Positions 10,941-23,237 of a stretch of DNA of 64,000 nt are shown piece by piece. Both the position numbers and the translations under genes were made by a program. Below the pieces are notes generated by a model. The model was not told the DNA's origin. It saw nothing but the letters and a program-made list of their open reading frames with translations, and did not search any database. The stretch's first letter is position 1. Each line of letters starts with the position of its first letter. The stretch comes from Phanerochaete sordida (taxonomy: Eukaryota > Basidiomycota > Agaricomycetes > Polyporales > Phanerochaetaceae): the NCBI GenBank assembly GCA_019973155.2, contig BPQB01000055.1, positions 1 through 64,000 on the forward strand, written 5' to 3'.

Positions 10941-13380
10941 TCAATATACTATAGATTCTCCCTCGTCGTACTCGTCGTAGATGACCTGCGCGTCACCGCT
11001 GCGACGAGTGTCAGCGATAACAGCAACTTCTCGAATATGGGCTCGACGTACCGTTTTTCCTCGCCCTGTGCACGAGGGAAGGGCCTTGTCAGAGCGCTGC
11101 GAGTAGCGACTGCAGGCAACTTACATTCTCGATCCAGCAGATCTGGGCCTTGAGCTCTGTCTGTCCGCAAAGGATGACGATGTCGTAGTCTTGGGTGTAG
11201 TATGACCCGTGCGGACCTTGCTTTTCCTCTCGTTTGACGCCTGACATGTCTGCACGCACTTCGCAAAGTGGAACAAACAAATCTGCGTACCGACAGGGTC
11301 AGGGCACGCGATATGATGGCTGTGGATAGTCCCTGCGACGCACCAGGAGCGATGTCAACCCAGCGCGGTGCTGTGCCCTCGCCGCGGTAGGCAGTGATCT
11401 CTGCCGAAATTCGTTTCAGCCCGCGTGAGCGGGTAGACTCCCGAAAGAAGTTGAAGCGTATCTCTGCGTCGTCCTTGATCCTCGCTCCCTTGGCTTTACA
11501 GTCAGGAGAAAGACGATGACCCGCCTGAAGCTAGATATACCTTGCTAATGTAGACTCTGTAGCCATCCGGTAGAGAGACGCGGCCGGACGGCCGGTGCTG
11601 GAGAAGATGGCGGCGCTGAAGGTGCTCCGGGTCGTATTCGAGGAATGTCTTATTGAAGACCACGCCATATGTGAATTGAGCGATGCGAGTTGAGACGAAG
11701 CTCGTCAGGAAGAAAGAGGCTGCCCCTTCAGCAACCGCCTTGTTCCTAGCGGATAATCGCGTTAGATTTACTGCGCCCCATGGGCAGACGAAAAACGCAC
11801 GTGCAATTGTCTGGTCGAGACAGCTCAATATCCATGAAGCTCAAGATGTCTTGCAGATTGCTGAAGAGCCACGGGCTAGCAGCAAAGCCTCCGACCAAGA
11901 AAGCGGCCTATGCACACTCTTCAAGTATCGGACGAATGACGAATCTTTGGACTTACCCTCACGGTATGCGCCGCTGCCCGAAGCTGGTCCTGGACTGCAG
12001 CGACGATTGCAGTCAGCGATGGCTGAAAGAATCCTGCTATGTCGGCGCTGCGTGAAGTTGCAACGGGCGGTCAATGAGCTGCTCCGAGGACGTCGAAGAG
12101 TACGGACCCGTCCAAGACCATCTGTCCGCTCCGGATGCCTACGGCGAGGTCGTTATCGGCTCTAGATCCAAATTTGATGAAGGACTTCTCCGTGCCTTCC
12201 TTGAACGTGGGCTTCGTCGACGCCTCGAAGTTCTCCATCATGTCCGCAAGGTGCTCGTGGTTGCCGAAGCGAGAGTGCTGTAACTTGGCTGGATCAAAGG
12301 TGAAACAGTTGACAATCGAACCAGAACGCGATAGACGTACCACGCAGGAATCTAAGGGCACGGGCATTGACGCGGGTCGAGCCTTGCATGATGGCTGTAT
12401 CATCCCCAGTGTCAAGTTGTGAATGCGGCCGGAGCCATAGCAACTCACAAGTGGGAGCCGCAATCTCTTCTGCGGAAACCGGCGCCATCCCCGTGAATAG
12501 ATAGGTGCTGAGATCGACCGTGCCACCGCCGGCGTCGATGATCATGACCCGCTCCCCTTCCTGTGAAGATCTTAGGACATCTAGGTCACATACATAAATG
12601 CAGCGAACGTACATCGATCAGGTCGGATGCAAGACCGCTATTGACGCAGTAATGAAGACTGGCCTCTCCTTCTGTGACGAAATGCACGCGGGCGCGACCG
12701 GCTGGAGTGTCCGGGACAAGCCCTGCCTTGATGGCGGCGTGGCGCATCTTCGCCTGTTGAGGCCCCTGCCAGCCGTTCGGGTGGCTGAGCACAAAGTCGA
12801 TACGACCCTCGAGCGAATTCCACAGGCTGGTGCCGCTCGCATGCGTCTCGGTAATGTAGCGTTTGGCGCAGGCGAACAGGTACGCGAGGAAGTCTGCGAG
12901 GACGTCGACGACGCTCTTGTTCGGAGGGAGCGGGTGCAGCTCCGACTCGCGAGCACTGTCAGGGTCCATACTCTCAGGACAGAGGTGAAGCTTGAACCTG
13001 TCGCGTAACATCAGCATGCGCCTGCGCGCAGCAGTGGTCATGCTCACCAATCGACGAATATGAGATCCTCATCCTCTACAATCAACTCGAAACCGGGTAC
13101 GTAGGCCTCAGCGCCGACTGCACGAACCCTTCCGTCATCTGTGTAGTACAGGACGGACGGAATCTTGTAGTCGCCACTGGACTGGCCGGGGTACCTGCAG
13201 CGCCGATGTTGAGCAAGTGAAGAACTCAAAGTAGGCAAACACGTACCTGGATACGCCTTGAATCCTCGGGACCTCTCGAGGGTCCAAGATTGCGTAGGCA
13301 GCGCCGCTGTATGTTGTCCCGACGTCGATGGCCATGACAAGGCTGCGCTGCGTCCCGCTGTATGGCGCGAGAGAGGACAT
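10941..13380 (-). CDS. Hsp70-like protein 2 (HSPA12-type), paralog of 4826-7273
   Basis: Starts at 13380 with MSSLAPYSG, aligned with the start of Hsp70-like 1. It carries the phosphate-1 loop IDVGTTYSG, then VLSHPNGW, the phosphate-2 motif IIDAGGGTVDLS near 12530, FLVGGFAASPWLF near 11880, then NKAVAEGAASFFL, a PSGRVSLPD segment and TELKAQICWIEN. The last two introns lead to RGDAQVIYDE and a TGA at 10941-10943. Intron positions match the first copy, so the pair arose by duplication of a spliced gene rather than retrotransposition. One donor (GTCCGT, near 12112) is unusual, but the reading frame and paralog support it. ATPase motifs look intact; no canonical substrate-binding domain is evident. 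It starts divergently from coiled-coil C. Confidence 0.85.
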
Positions 13381-13988
13381 GGTGCGTGGGTGACGAACAC
13401 GAGCGGGGGAGGGCTGGCATAAATAATCCGACACAGAGACGAATGTGGTGGTCCTTTACCCTACAAGGCTCTTGGGTGCTGCGGCGCGCGATGAGGAACT
13501 GTCGAAGAGAGGAGCGAGCGTATGGATACAAATCAGGATCAAGCCTCTGTGCAACGCAGCCGAACAGTCGTCATGCTATGTTGACTCTGTGCATGTTCAC
13601 CTCACGGCTTTCTATTAGCTGACTATCTGCAATATCTTTGCAACTCAAGAGCAATATTCGTGAGCTTATGCCTCGTAAATGAGGCGAAAGGTGTTCGCGC
13701 ACATGTCTTGCGTACCACTTGCGCGTAGCTTGCTTGCTATTCATCAGGAAATCGGCAGGCCAATGTGGACGACGCGTTGATCATTTGTTCTAGCGAGAGT
13801 CTCAGCAGAAATTCGGATGTGCGGATCCTACCAGGAAGTCGTTCAGAGCCCACCTGACGAGTCAGACCGCAGCAGGGCCCGCCGCATGCGACGATTGCCA
13901 TCTTGCTCGGCCGCATAGACCTCGAAGCTGAAATGGAGGACCGTGCGTCGTGCACTCAGGCTTGCGACTCCTGATCCGACGTCTCCCC
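13381..13988. promoter_or_regulatory. shared divergent upstream region, Hsp70-like 2 / coiled-coil C
   Basis: 608 bp hold the promoters of both genes. An AT-rich TTATTTATG-like element on the minus strand near 13419-13427, about 40 nt before the Hsp70 start, could be its core promoter. Nothing firm is seen for coiled-coil C. Confidence 0.45.
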
Positions 13989-15376
13989 ATGATTCTCATC
14001 GACTGGCTCCTCAAGGTTATGCGAGCCGTCGCAGAAATCGCTACAGGCTCGAAACGACGTCGATTGAAGGCGCCTCGCGCCGACCTGGAGGAGGGAGCGC
14101 TGCTCGTGGAAGAAAGTGCTGAGCAGCTGCGCAACTTGGAGGTCTGTGTCGTTATCTCAAAGAATAGTGAATTGCGCTGACACAGATCCTGCAGAGAGCA
14201 TACGCAAAGCTTGAGGAGCAGTACAAGGCTCTAGAGGAGGCGAAGCGAGCCGTTGAAGTGGAGTTAGACAGGACCCTCGAAGCGAAGGACGCCGCCGAGG
14301 CCAGAGTGCGTGGGGAGAAGAAGGCGCGGGAGGATGCGGAGGTAGAAGTTGTCCGCTGGAGAAAGAGCGCAGAGCAGGCCGGCCGCGAGCTCAAGCACGT
14401 CCGCACTGCCAAGGACCAGCTCGAGGCGCTTTTCAACACGAAGACGGCCGAACTACGCGAGGCGCAGGCCTTCCTCACGAAGGGCGACGCCGTTTCGGAC
14501 GCCGACGTCCAGAGGATGGTAGAGAAGCTCAACGCGGAGATCTACCAGCTTTCGGCGTCGTTGACAGAGGCGGTCGTGTCGTGGGGCGGGCCGGCGGATG
14601 GCGAGCACCTTCGCGCTTCCTACGAGAGGGTATTGGAATTGATAGGCGCACCGATAGTCCACTACATGCGCGCTGCCGCGGCGGACGGCGACTGTATCTG
14701 GATTCAGCTGGGCCTCCAGGCGCTGCTTGTGGTATACGCGAGCTGGCTTGCGTCGCGGTGGCATCCGGGACTCGAACCTGCTCAGCATGACATTCTTGCA
14801 CGATTGCATGCTTCGCTATTCAAAAATGGTAAGGCTTCATGTTAGCTAGTGGGATAGCTTGCTCACTCTTGCGGTATCCTAGAGCCTCAGTCTGTATCTG
14901 CCAGGTGGCGTGCACTCGCCAGCCGGCATATTTGCAAGCTTTTCGTTGAAGAGGAGCGATATACGCTCGTGTTGAAGAACATCTTGCATGACGTCGAGGC
15001 AATCCTGCTACTCGCCGGCGCGCAGGATGTTCTCCATACCTCGGGCTGGGTGGCTCAGAGGTTTCAAGCTCGCGTCCAGGATGTTGTTGTGCAGGCGATC
15101 GCTATCCAGAAGACGATTACCCAGGACATCATTTCTAGCGACTTCAGAATAATCTGCCCTCATAGTGGGTCTGTCTTCGCTTCGGAGGCTATGCAGGACG
15201 TCGACGACTGCGGGCGTAGCAGGAAGAGGGAGAACAGTGATGGAAGGAAGATCTTGTGCGCCACAGAATTGGGGCTTCTGCGGCATGAGAGGCTGTCTGA
15301 GGAAGATGGGATCCCCGCCGAGACCCTCGAGAGGGTAGTCATCAAGGCGAAGGTCGCTCTGGAAGGTGTCAGCTGA
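13989..15376 (+). CDS. coiled-coil protein C (third paralog)
   Basis: Three exons (13989-14141, 14186-14828, 14883-15376) give 429 residues. I chose the ATG at 13989 because it gives a hydrophobic N terminus (MILIDWLLKVMRAV) like that of B; an in-frame ATG at 13950 would add 13 residues. A charged coiled coil follows, then the family block DAVSDADVQRMV / LNAEIYQLS. The intron is at the same phase-1 site as in A and B and leads into SARWRALASRH. The C-terminal part has LLAGAQDVL and DVDDCGRSRKR, matching B's LVAGAQDHL and DADDCGRKGKR. B and C are closer to each other than to A. Function unknown. Confidence 0.82.
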
Positions 15377-16019
15377 ATGCACGGCCCTGGTGAGCTCGAG
15401 ATACTGGTGGTTGCTCTATAATGAGGCTCACTCGCGCAGAACATCCAGCGCGCAACGAGCTATCTTTCTCGCTGCAGGTTATCTAGCACGACTGTCCGTT
15501 GCAACAATCTCTTGTATCTTGGGCGTTAGGCATGGTCGCAGCCTGTTCAATCCACGTGTGATCTCGAATATAATCAGCATTCAACGTTCAACACACATCT
15601 GCGCTGCATTCAGGTTTGATTCAGTTAGTACTCATCCGACGGTATCATAGAGTTGTACCCGGGTATGTGCAGCTGTGACCACACAGTACCGTAGTGAGTC
15701 CGTCCCTTGCGAAGAGAAGCCGAGTTGAGGTGGTAGCTCTCGACTCTCGAGCGAAGTCCGACTGCCAGGACGCCTGGATGACGGCCCGTTTTCCGGCGTC
15801 TGCAGAGCCCGCGGTGTTAGGCGTTTAGGCGCTTGGAACTTGTTGCCTGACCATCATCATGAAGTCGAATGCAGCCCTTCCCACCGATGTCCTGCGAATT
15901 CCCAGTATATGCTGTGAGAGTAGAAGACGGATGAGGTTCGCTCGCTTTCTTCTCTTTCCCGGCCCACACCCACTCACCCAGATACTGCCAGACCAAATAT
16001 CCCTTCGGTTTGACTGAGG
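15377..16019. other. intergenic
   Basis: 643 bp between coiled-coil C and the adenylate-forming reductase, on the same strand. No coding or regulatory element could be supported. Confidence 0.5.
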
Positions 16020-19000
16020 ATGGACACGTCTGTTCCCTCTGCCAAAGTCGAAATCTCTCATGTTGAGCCACCACCAATCGACGGCTCGCTATCTAGCCTT
16101 CTCGAGTTTGCGGACTACCAGGCGACGCACCATGGTGAACTTCCGTGGCTCATCTATCCCGCCCAGCCTTCCTCCAACAACCTCGCCGCCGTGAGCTTTG
16201 CGGAAATGGTCTCCGCTAGCCACAGGATCGCCCATGCCATTCGTCCGAGGCGGGAGGGCACAGATGGTCGCGTCATGGCGGTCATCTTACACACGGACGC
16301 CATCGTGTACGTGGCGGTCCTGCTCGGCGTCCTGCGTGCAGGCTTTGTGGTGCGTACGCCGCTGATGAGACCGTCGACGTGTGCTAACTTCCGTGGTAGC
16401 CGTATCCGATATCGCCGCGCAACTCACCTCAAGGCGTAGAGCACATGCTCAAGACGACCGCGTGTCTCGACATCCTTGCCCACGCGTCCACGGCCGTTCT
16501 GGTACGGCAAGCCTGCGAAGAACTCGCATTGAATAGCAAACACGTCCGCGTTCACGATTTACCTCCAATGAGCGAGATGCTCCCGACTTTGTTCGGCAAG
16601 GCCGACCAACCTTCGACCTTCAGCCCCTACCCTGCATCCGAACGACCCGCCGACCCTGAGAGCCCTTGGTTAATTGTCCATTCGTCTGGATCCACCGGCC
16701 TACCGAAGTCTGTACCTCACAATCATGGGCACGCATTGGACTGGTTGCGCTACAGTGCGTACATAGCCATTTCCGCTTCCATTGCCCGCTCGCTGACGGC
16801 GCCCTCTAGACATATTTGGCTCTTGTCTAGCGAAGGCGCGCTTCGGCGCGATGGGCTTACCCACCTTCCACGGCATGGGCATCCTCTTCCAGCTCTGCTA
16901 CCCACTCTGCAGCTCGCAGGCCGTCGTTGTCAATGCGCCTCAGTACCCCGACCCGCCGATCTTCCCGAACCCGCAGAGCATGTACGAGCTCTGCAGAATG
17001 GCAGAGTGCACTGCCGTGATCGCTTTGCCGTCATTTATCGAGGTAGGGCTATTTACAGACGCGTTTTGGCTCGGATTGACGCATGTATGCGCAGGATTGG
17101 TCGCATTCTGAGGAGAAGATCGAGTATTTGCGCGGGCTACAGGTCTTGGTGAGGCGACTATTCACTCACACGGTTCGCCGACGCTGACTTTCATCAAAGC
17201 TGTTCGGCGGAGGCCCACTTTCAGCCGAGGTTGGAGACAAGATGAGCGCCGCAGGCGTGCCCCTGCTCTGCGCGTACGGAGGGTCAGAGTTTGGAAATCC
17301 TACCCTCAAGTGGGATGAAGTCCCGCGCGAGGAGCTCGTGAGGAATCCGGACTGGGCGTGGATGCGCTTTTCCGAAAGGATCAAGATTGAGTGGGTGCCC
17401 CAGGGAGACGGGTCATATGAGCTGGTCGTCGAGGTGCGTATTTTAGTCTATCGCGTTCCTACATATCCTAATATGCATTCTCCAGGACTCGGACGGGTAT
17501 CATATCGACGTCTACAATGTATCCGGAAGGAAGGCCTTCGCGACATCGGATCTGTGGGTCCCGCACGAGAGTAAGCCGGGGCTTTGGAAGATGTGAGTTC
17601 GTCTTTTAATACTCAAGAACCTTTTACTGACCTATCACAGTGTAGGCAGAAAGGACGATGTGATAACGCTGAGCACCGGTATGCATTTCCTCGAAATCGT
17701 GACGCTTGGCATGGCGCACTGACGCTTGCGCAGGCGAGAAGATCGTACCTCTCCCTCAGGAGGGCTGCATCATGGCCAGCCCGTTAGTCGCGGGCTGCGT
17801 CATGTTCGGCCGTGAGCGGGCGCAGGCGGGTGTTCTCATCGAACCGCGTCGGATGACCGTAGACCTGCAGGAAGAGGTCGCGCTGGAGTTATTCCGTGAC
17901 TCTATCTGGTGCATGGCGTACTGCGTGGTCTTTGAACCTTCTTGCTAATTGAAAAGTAGGCCCGTTGTGGAGCAGGCGAACACACTGGCGCCGGCGTTCG
18001 CGAAGATATACAAGGACATGATCATCGTCACGAAGCCCGGTCTCCCTCTCGCGCGCTCGGCGAAGGGTACCGTTGTTAGGAAGCTAGCAATCTCTGCATA
18101 CGAGGACGAGATTGAGAGATTGTGGGTCACATCCTTCCTAAGTTGAAGCGCAACTCATCGGTCTTTAGGTACAGCCAGCTCAGCGAGAAAACCAATGTCA
18201 GGGACGAAAGCGGCCCAGAGAGTTGGGCGGAGAACGACTTGCAGCCATGGCTGATCAAGCTAGCAGGCGAGGTGGTGAATACTCCGAACATTGCCCCCGA
18301 CACAAGTCTGTTCCAGCAAGGGTTCGACAGGTGACTCCTCTCACCATTTGCTGTCTATTCCATGCTTATATGCGACTCGAATAGCTTGAGTGCGACTGTC
18401 CTTCTCAATCACATCGTCGGCGCGCTTCGTTCCTCTGCAACCCCAGCAGCACAGCTTGCAGCCGACCGCCTTCCTCTCGCTCTCCTTTTCCAGTACCCGA
18501 TGGTCTCCCAGCTTGCCATGGCCGTCGCATCATTCATCGAAATTGAGGAGTCGTCTATCGAGCCGTCAGCATTGTCAACGGGGATTCGCGTTGAGGACAT
18601 CGACGAGATGGTCGCGAAATATACTTTGAACTTGCCTACAGCATTCGCGCCCACCCTCGCCGTACAACCCGAAGGCGGTCGCGTTGTGCTCCTCACAGGT
18701 GCCACGGGCAACGTCGGCTCGCACATTTTGGGGTACCTGCTCTCTGATGGCGGCATCTCGCGCGTTTACGTCCTGCATCGCCCGTCCGACGATCCCGTGC
18801 AAAGGCTCAAAGCTGCCTTTGCCCTTCGCCGCCTTCCAACGGATATTCTCGACAGCCCCAAACTGATCCATCTGGTGGGCGACGTGGCAGCGGAGAGGCT
18901 GGGGTTACACGCGGCGCTGTACTACGAGGTACGCGAATGCCCGATCTCTTCTACACGAATACTCAACACTTTCGTAGATCATCAACACCGTCACTCACAT

Positions 19001-20036
19001 CGTACACAACGCCTGGAGCGTCAACTTCAACCAGTCTCTGGCGGCCTTCGAGCCGCTCATCAGCGGCGTCAGCAAGCTCGCCTCCGTCTGCGCGACGAGC
19101 AGCCGCCCCATCCGGCTCCTCTTCACGTCATCGATTGGTATCGCCAACGGCTGGGACATGAAGCAGGGGCTCGTCCCGGAGCATTCGTTGTCTGACCCTA
19201 CCTCCGCGACGAGCACGGGGTACACCGCGTCGAAGTATGTCACAGAGAAGGTTCGGATTTCGCTCGATTTCCTGTCGAGATGAGTATGAATTTGATATTG
19301 GTTGTTTGACAGGTCCTCGAAGCTGCGTCGCACAACGGCGTTAGCGCGACGTGCGTTCGGATGGGCCAAGCCTGCGGCTCCCGCCTTACCGGGGCCTGGG
19401 GCACATCGGAGTGGCTGCCCATTATGGTGAAGTCAAGTAGAGTACTCGGATGTCTTCCAGTCATCCCTGGCGTACGTCTTTTCGTGGTCTACGTTTCTTC
19501 CCTTCTTGACGAATCCTGCAGCCTGTGGCATGGGTACCTCTCGACATCATCGGCCAGGCGTATCTCGACCTCGTGCTTGCCGATGAGCCCCTGCCTTTGC
19601 TGGTGAATCTGGTCCACACGCGCCCGTCAAACTGGGACACAATCGTGCGCGGACTCAAGGAGGGCCTTCAGGAGGATATCCCCGTGGTCTCTCTCGACGA
19701 GTGGGTCGGGAAGCTGGAGCAGCTCTCCAGCTCGGCCACGGAGAAGGACCTCACGAACGTAGTGCGTATGGCTCCTACATTTTGTGACATCCAGCTGATA
19801 ACCAAGTATCGCAGCCTGCGCTCAAGCTTCTCGACTTCTTCCGCGCTCTCGCTGGTCGCACACGGGCGAGATCCGGCGAGCTCGCGCTCCGCTTTGAGAC
19901 CTCGAAACTCGTGCGCTGCAGTCCGACGATGCTTGGGCTGCAGTCGATCTCTGAAGAGCATGCGCGCATGTGGGTCGCGTATTGGAGGGATATTGGGTAC
20001 CTGGAGGGACCGGAGAGCCCGGATACTCTGCTGTGA
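16020..20036 (+). CDS. NRPS-like adenylate-forming reductase (A-T-R)
   Basis: A multi-exon gene of roughly 1,050-1,100 residues. The adenylation domain begins in exon 1 (16020-16349) and carries the core motif VHSSGSTGLPKSV near 16690, GLPTFHGMG near 16855, LFGGGPLS and YGGSEFG near 17210-17290, and the GRKDDVI loop near 17650. A phosphopantetheine carrier domain follows with GFDSLS; its Ser codon is split by the intron at about 18331. The C-terminal reductase has the NAD(P)-binding motif LLTGATGNVGSH near 18690, FTSSIG near 19130 and the catalytic YTASK near 19220. It ends at a TGA at 20034-20036. Such enzymes activate a carboxylic acid, load it on the carrier and reduce it to an aldehyde or alcohol. 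The fungal family includes aminoadipate reductase and aryl-acid reductases; the substrate cannot be read here. A GMC oxidoreductase follows on the same strand. Confidence 0.88.
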
Positions 20037-20367
20037 ACGCGCCGTTGAATGGATGAATTTTCTGGGCCGTCCAGTCCGTCCTCCATCAGTTAGCCATGTT
20101 GATATTGCCACGCGCCAATTTTTCAGTTCCGCATGGGAGCCGTTTGAAGATGGTGAGAGAATGTTCGCACTGTATTCCTCCCGCGCGGTGCTCATGATGT
20201 TTCAGCGCTCTAGGGCGCTCTCGGCGGGAAGTCGGTGTGGGATCGCTGTGGCTGCACCATGATAAGACGCGTCGTCTCAATCATTTCTTCTATCTGCTCG
20301 CACTTCCAGCGACGCAGCCTTCTAAATTCTGACAGCTCCCTTCCCGAGCCTCTTCAGCGTTCACAAA
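20037..20367. other. intergenic, reductase to GMC gene
   Basis: 331 bp holding the 3' end of the reductase transcript and the promoter of the oxidoreductase. No clear TATA box. Confidence 0.5.
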
Positions 20368-22995
20368 ATGCCTCTAGTGGCATATGCTGACTTGGCCAGC
20401 ATCGACGTCGACTACGCCGTCGTCGGTGGCGGCACAGCCGGTCTTGCGCTCGCTGCTCGGTAGGTCTTATTCGTAAGCTCTATCAATATACTGATTGCTT
20501 TATGTCCTTGGTTCTCCTACAGCTTGAGCGAAAGCCCTGAGATGAATGTGTTGGTGATTGAAGCGGGCATACGCCACGGTCCTACGCCTGAGATTGATAT
20601 CCCAGGTATATTCAATACGTATTCTACCGTGGTTCTTACGTGTGATAACACATCTATAGGCTACATGGGGCGCACAATCGCGAATCCCAAGTTTGACTGG
20701 ACGTTCCTGAGTGTGCCACAGCCGCAATTAGGAAACCGAAGGGTCTTGCAACCTCGCGGCAAAGGCCTTGGAGGGTCCTCACATGTGAGTCGCGACTCTG
20801 CGAGCTCGACGCGTAGTAGCTGTGCTGAGCATCTGACCGCAGAACAACTTCATGGGCATGTTTCGCCCGTCGAAGTCCGAGGTTGACGCGTGGGAGCAAG
20901 ACTTCGGCTTGCCGGGATGGAACTGGGACAATCTGCTACATTACATGAAGAAGGTCTGAAGCACAGCTAATTGATTGCAGCACCTCGCCTGACGTTCCCG
21001 CAGAGTGAGACGCTGCAGCCTAGCAAGCTGTCAGACGAGGATGCACTGAAATTCGCCGCCAAGCCCGATCCAGCATTTCATGGCACAGACGGCAAGTATC
21101 TACGCGTTTCAGCTACTCATCCCATCGCTCATATTAGTATCAGGGCCTATACAGATATCGCATGGCCCCACGAATACTACATTGCCTCTGAGACTGTTTG
21201 AGACTGCCGAGAAGCTCGGCGTGCGCCGTAATCCCGACGCAGTGCGACCACGCATTCTATCCACCGCTGTCAGCTAACGAGCATGTCCATTCGTGTTAGG
21301 GAAATGGCGCGAACGACGGCTGTACGACCAGTATACTTACCATTGACTCAAACACAGTCACGCGCTCATATTCGGCCAGCGCATATCTCGAGCCAAACTT
21401 GCATCGCAAGAACCTGCTCGTCCTCACCGAAGCACAAGTCACAAAGGTCTGTCGGGAATTATCAAAAAGCCTCTGTTGGATTTTTGATCGGGGCATCTCA
21501 GGTCTTACTCGAGGGGACTAGCGAGCCCCTGCGCGCGACAGGCGTCGAATTCGTTCAGCGAGGCAAGACACTCAAAATTGAGAACGTGAAACGCGAGGTC
21601 GTTTTGTCCGCAGGTAAGTGTGCAGGGCCTCGTGGAGCGGATCAAGCATTATTTACTTACCACTGGTAGGCACAATGCAGACACCTCAGCTGTTGGAGCT
21701 TTCTGGCATCGGTAACTCCGGAATCCTAGGCAAGCACGGCATCACGACTACGATACATTTACCTGGCGTTGGAGAGAACTTGCGTACGTTCTTCGCCTGC
21801 CGCGATTTCCTTGATCGTTGACGGCAAGGCTCCAGAGGATCACATCGGCGTCTGTACCGTCGCCGAGTGCGAGACCGAGGACGAGACGCCAGACATCCTG
21901 ACCGACTTAAAGGTGATCAAGCTCCACGAGCAGCTATAGTACGCCTTTCCCCAATCGTTTCACGAGAACTTGTGACTCACACCACGCGAATAGCAGGGAG
22001 AAAAAGGAAGGCCTATTCGCGTCCATCCCTCCCCGGGCTTTCGTCTTCATCCCTGCCCCAGCCTTGGGCACAGCGACAGAGATGGAAGAATGGCAGCGCC
22101 AGGCGGACCAGGCTAGCAGCGATGGCCTGTCCAACGCACTGCCGTTCCTCCGTTCCGGTCTTCAAAAGCAGTACGAGATTCAGAAGAAGCTTTTTGCTGA
22201 TGCTCGCCACCCGCAAGCAGAGTGGGTAGCGCGCACTTTCCGTATTCGATGTCTTACCCACAGTGACACAGGCTACTCCAGTGGGCCGGCCGTCAGCCGA
22301 TGCCCTATGTCCCGCCTGCCCAGCCCGGAAAGCGCTACACGTCCTTCTTCTGCGCGCTCACCCATCCATACTCGCGCGGGAGCATCCACATCGCATCCGC
22401 CAGCCCGCTCGCTCCGCCTGCTATAGACCCAAACTACTTCGCGCAGGAGATCGACCTCGATCTGTGTACGCATATCCTCGAGTACACGCTCAAGCTCTTG
22501 CGTACGCCGCCTCTCGGGCTGCAGGTCAAGGCGTCGGTGGTGCCGTCGCAGGCCATCATCGACCGCGGGAAGGAAGGCCTCAGGGAGTACATCAAGCAGA
22601 ACTGCGGGCCGGTGTACCACCCGGTCGGCACCGCTGCGATGATGGCGCGCGAGGACGGGGGAGTCGTCGACGCAGACTTAAGAGTCTACGGGACTAGCAA
22701 CCTCCGCGTGGTGAGTGGCTGTCCGTGAACGATCCCGGGTCGTCGCTGAAAGCCTCTGGTAACACCGATCGTAGGTTGACGTCTCCGTTTTGCCTCTGGT
22801 GAGTACCCACAAACATCGAAGCTGTACTAAGGTCTGACATTGAGTTCTAACAGCTCGTGTCTTGCCATCCCCAATCTCTGGCGTACGCAATTGCGGAGAA
22901 GGTATGTATGCGATATTTCCACGTCCTCGTTGTCACTAAACTCGTCTGTGCAGGCGGCAGACATTATTAAAGCCGAAGCAGGAGCGCGGTCCTGA
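20368..22995 (+). CDS. GMC-family FAD-dependent oxidoreductase
   Basis: About 630 residues over many exons, ending at a TGA at 22993-22995. The N terminus has the FAD dinucleotide motif [15 protein letters not shown] with no signal peptide before it, so it is probably intracellular. GMC signature 1 appears as [11 protein letters not shown], with an intron inside, and signature 2 as [15 protein letters not shown] near 21675. ENLQDHIGV follows across an intron. The C terminus has [10 protein letters not shown] near 22610 and [15 protein letters not shown] near 22860, carrying the paired active-site residues of the family. One intron (21092-21143) appears to use a GC donor (gcaagt); a GT reading hits a stop. 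The family oxidises alcohols such as aryl alcohols, methanol or glucose; the substrate is unknown. With the reductase upstream it could interconvert aldehyde and alcohol products. Confidence 0.88.
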
Positions 22996-23237
22996 CAGAC
23001 ACACAACTAGTCCAGGAACGCGCCGCCTGGCGCAAGCTTTGGCGCGATTCACAAATGTAGAATGGTGATCACAGCGATAGAGCTCGACGACACAACACTA
23101 CTATTAGCGTTCCAAGATCTCCCTCTCGGCCACGGAATCGGTAATGTTGCTGCATCGATCGTTCGCAATGAATTGTATTACGACTTCCCACCATGCCTGG
23201 AGCACACGGCTGTATTGTACGTGTATTCGAGGTAATG

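Noticed and set aside
9973..10944. 323-codon minus-strand frame across the Arf-like gene
   Set aside because: It is antisense to well-supported Arf exons (NKQD, P-loop) and has no domain of its own.
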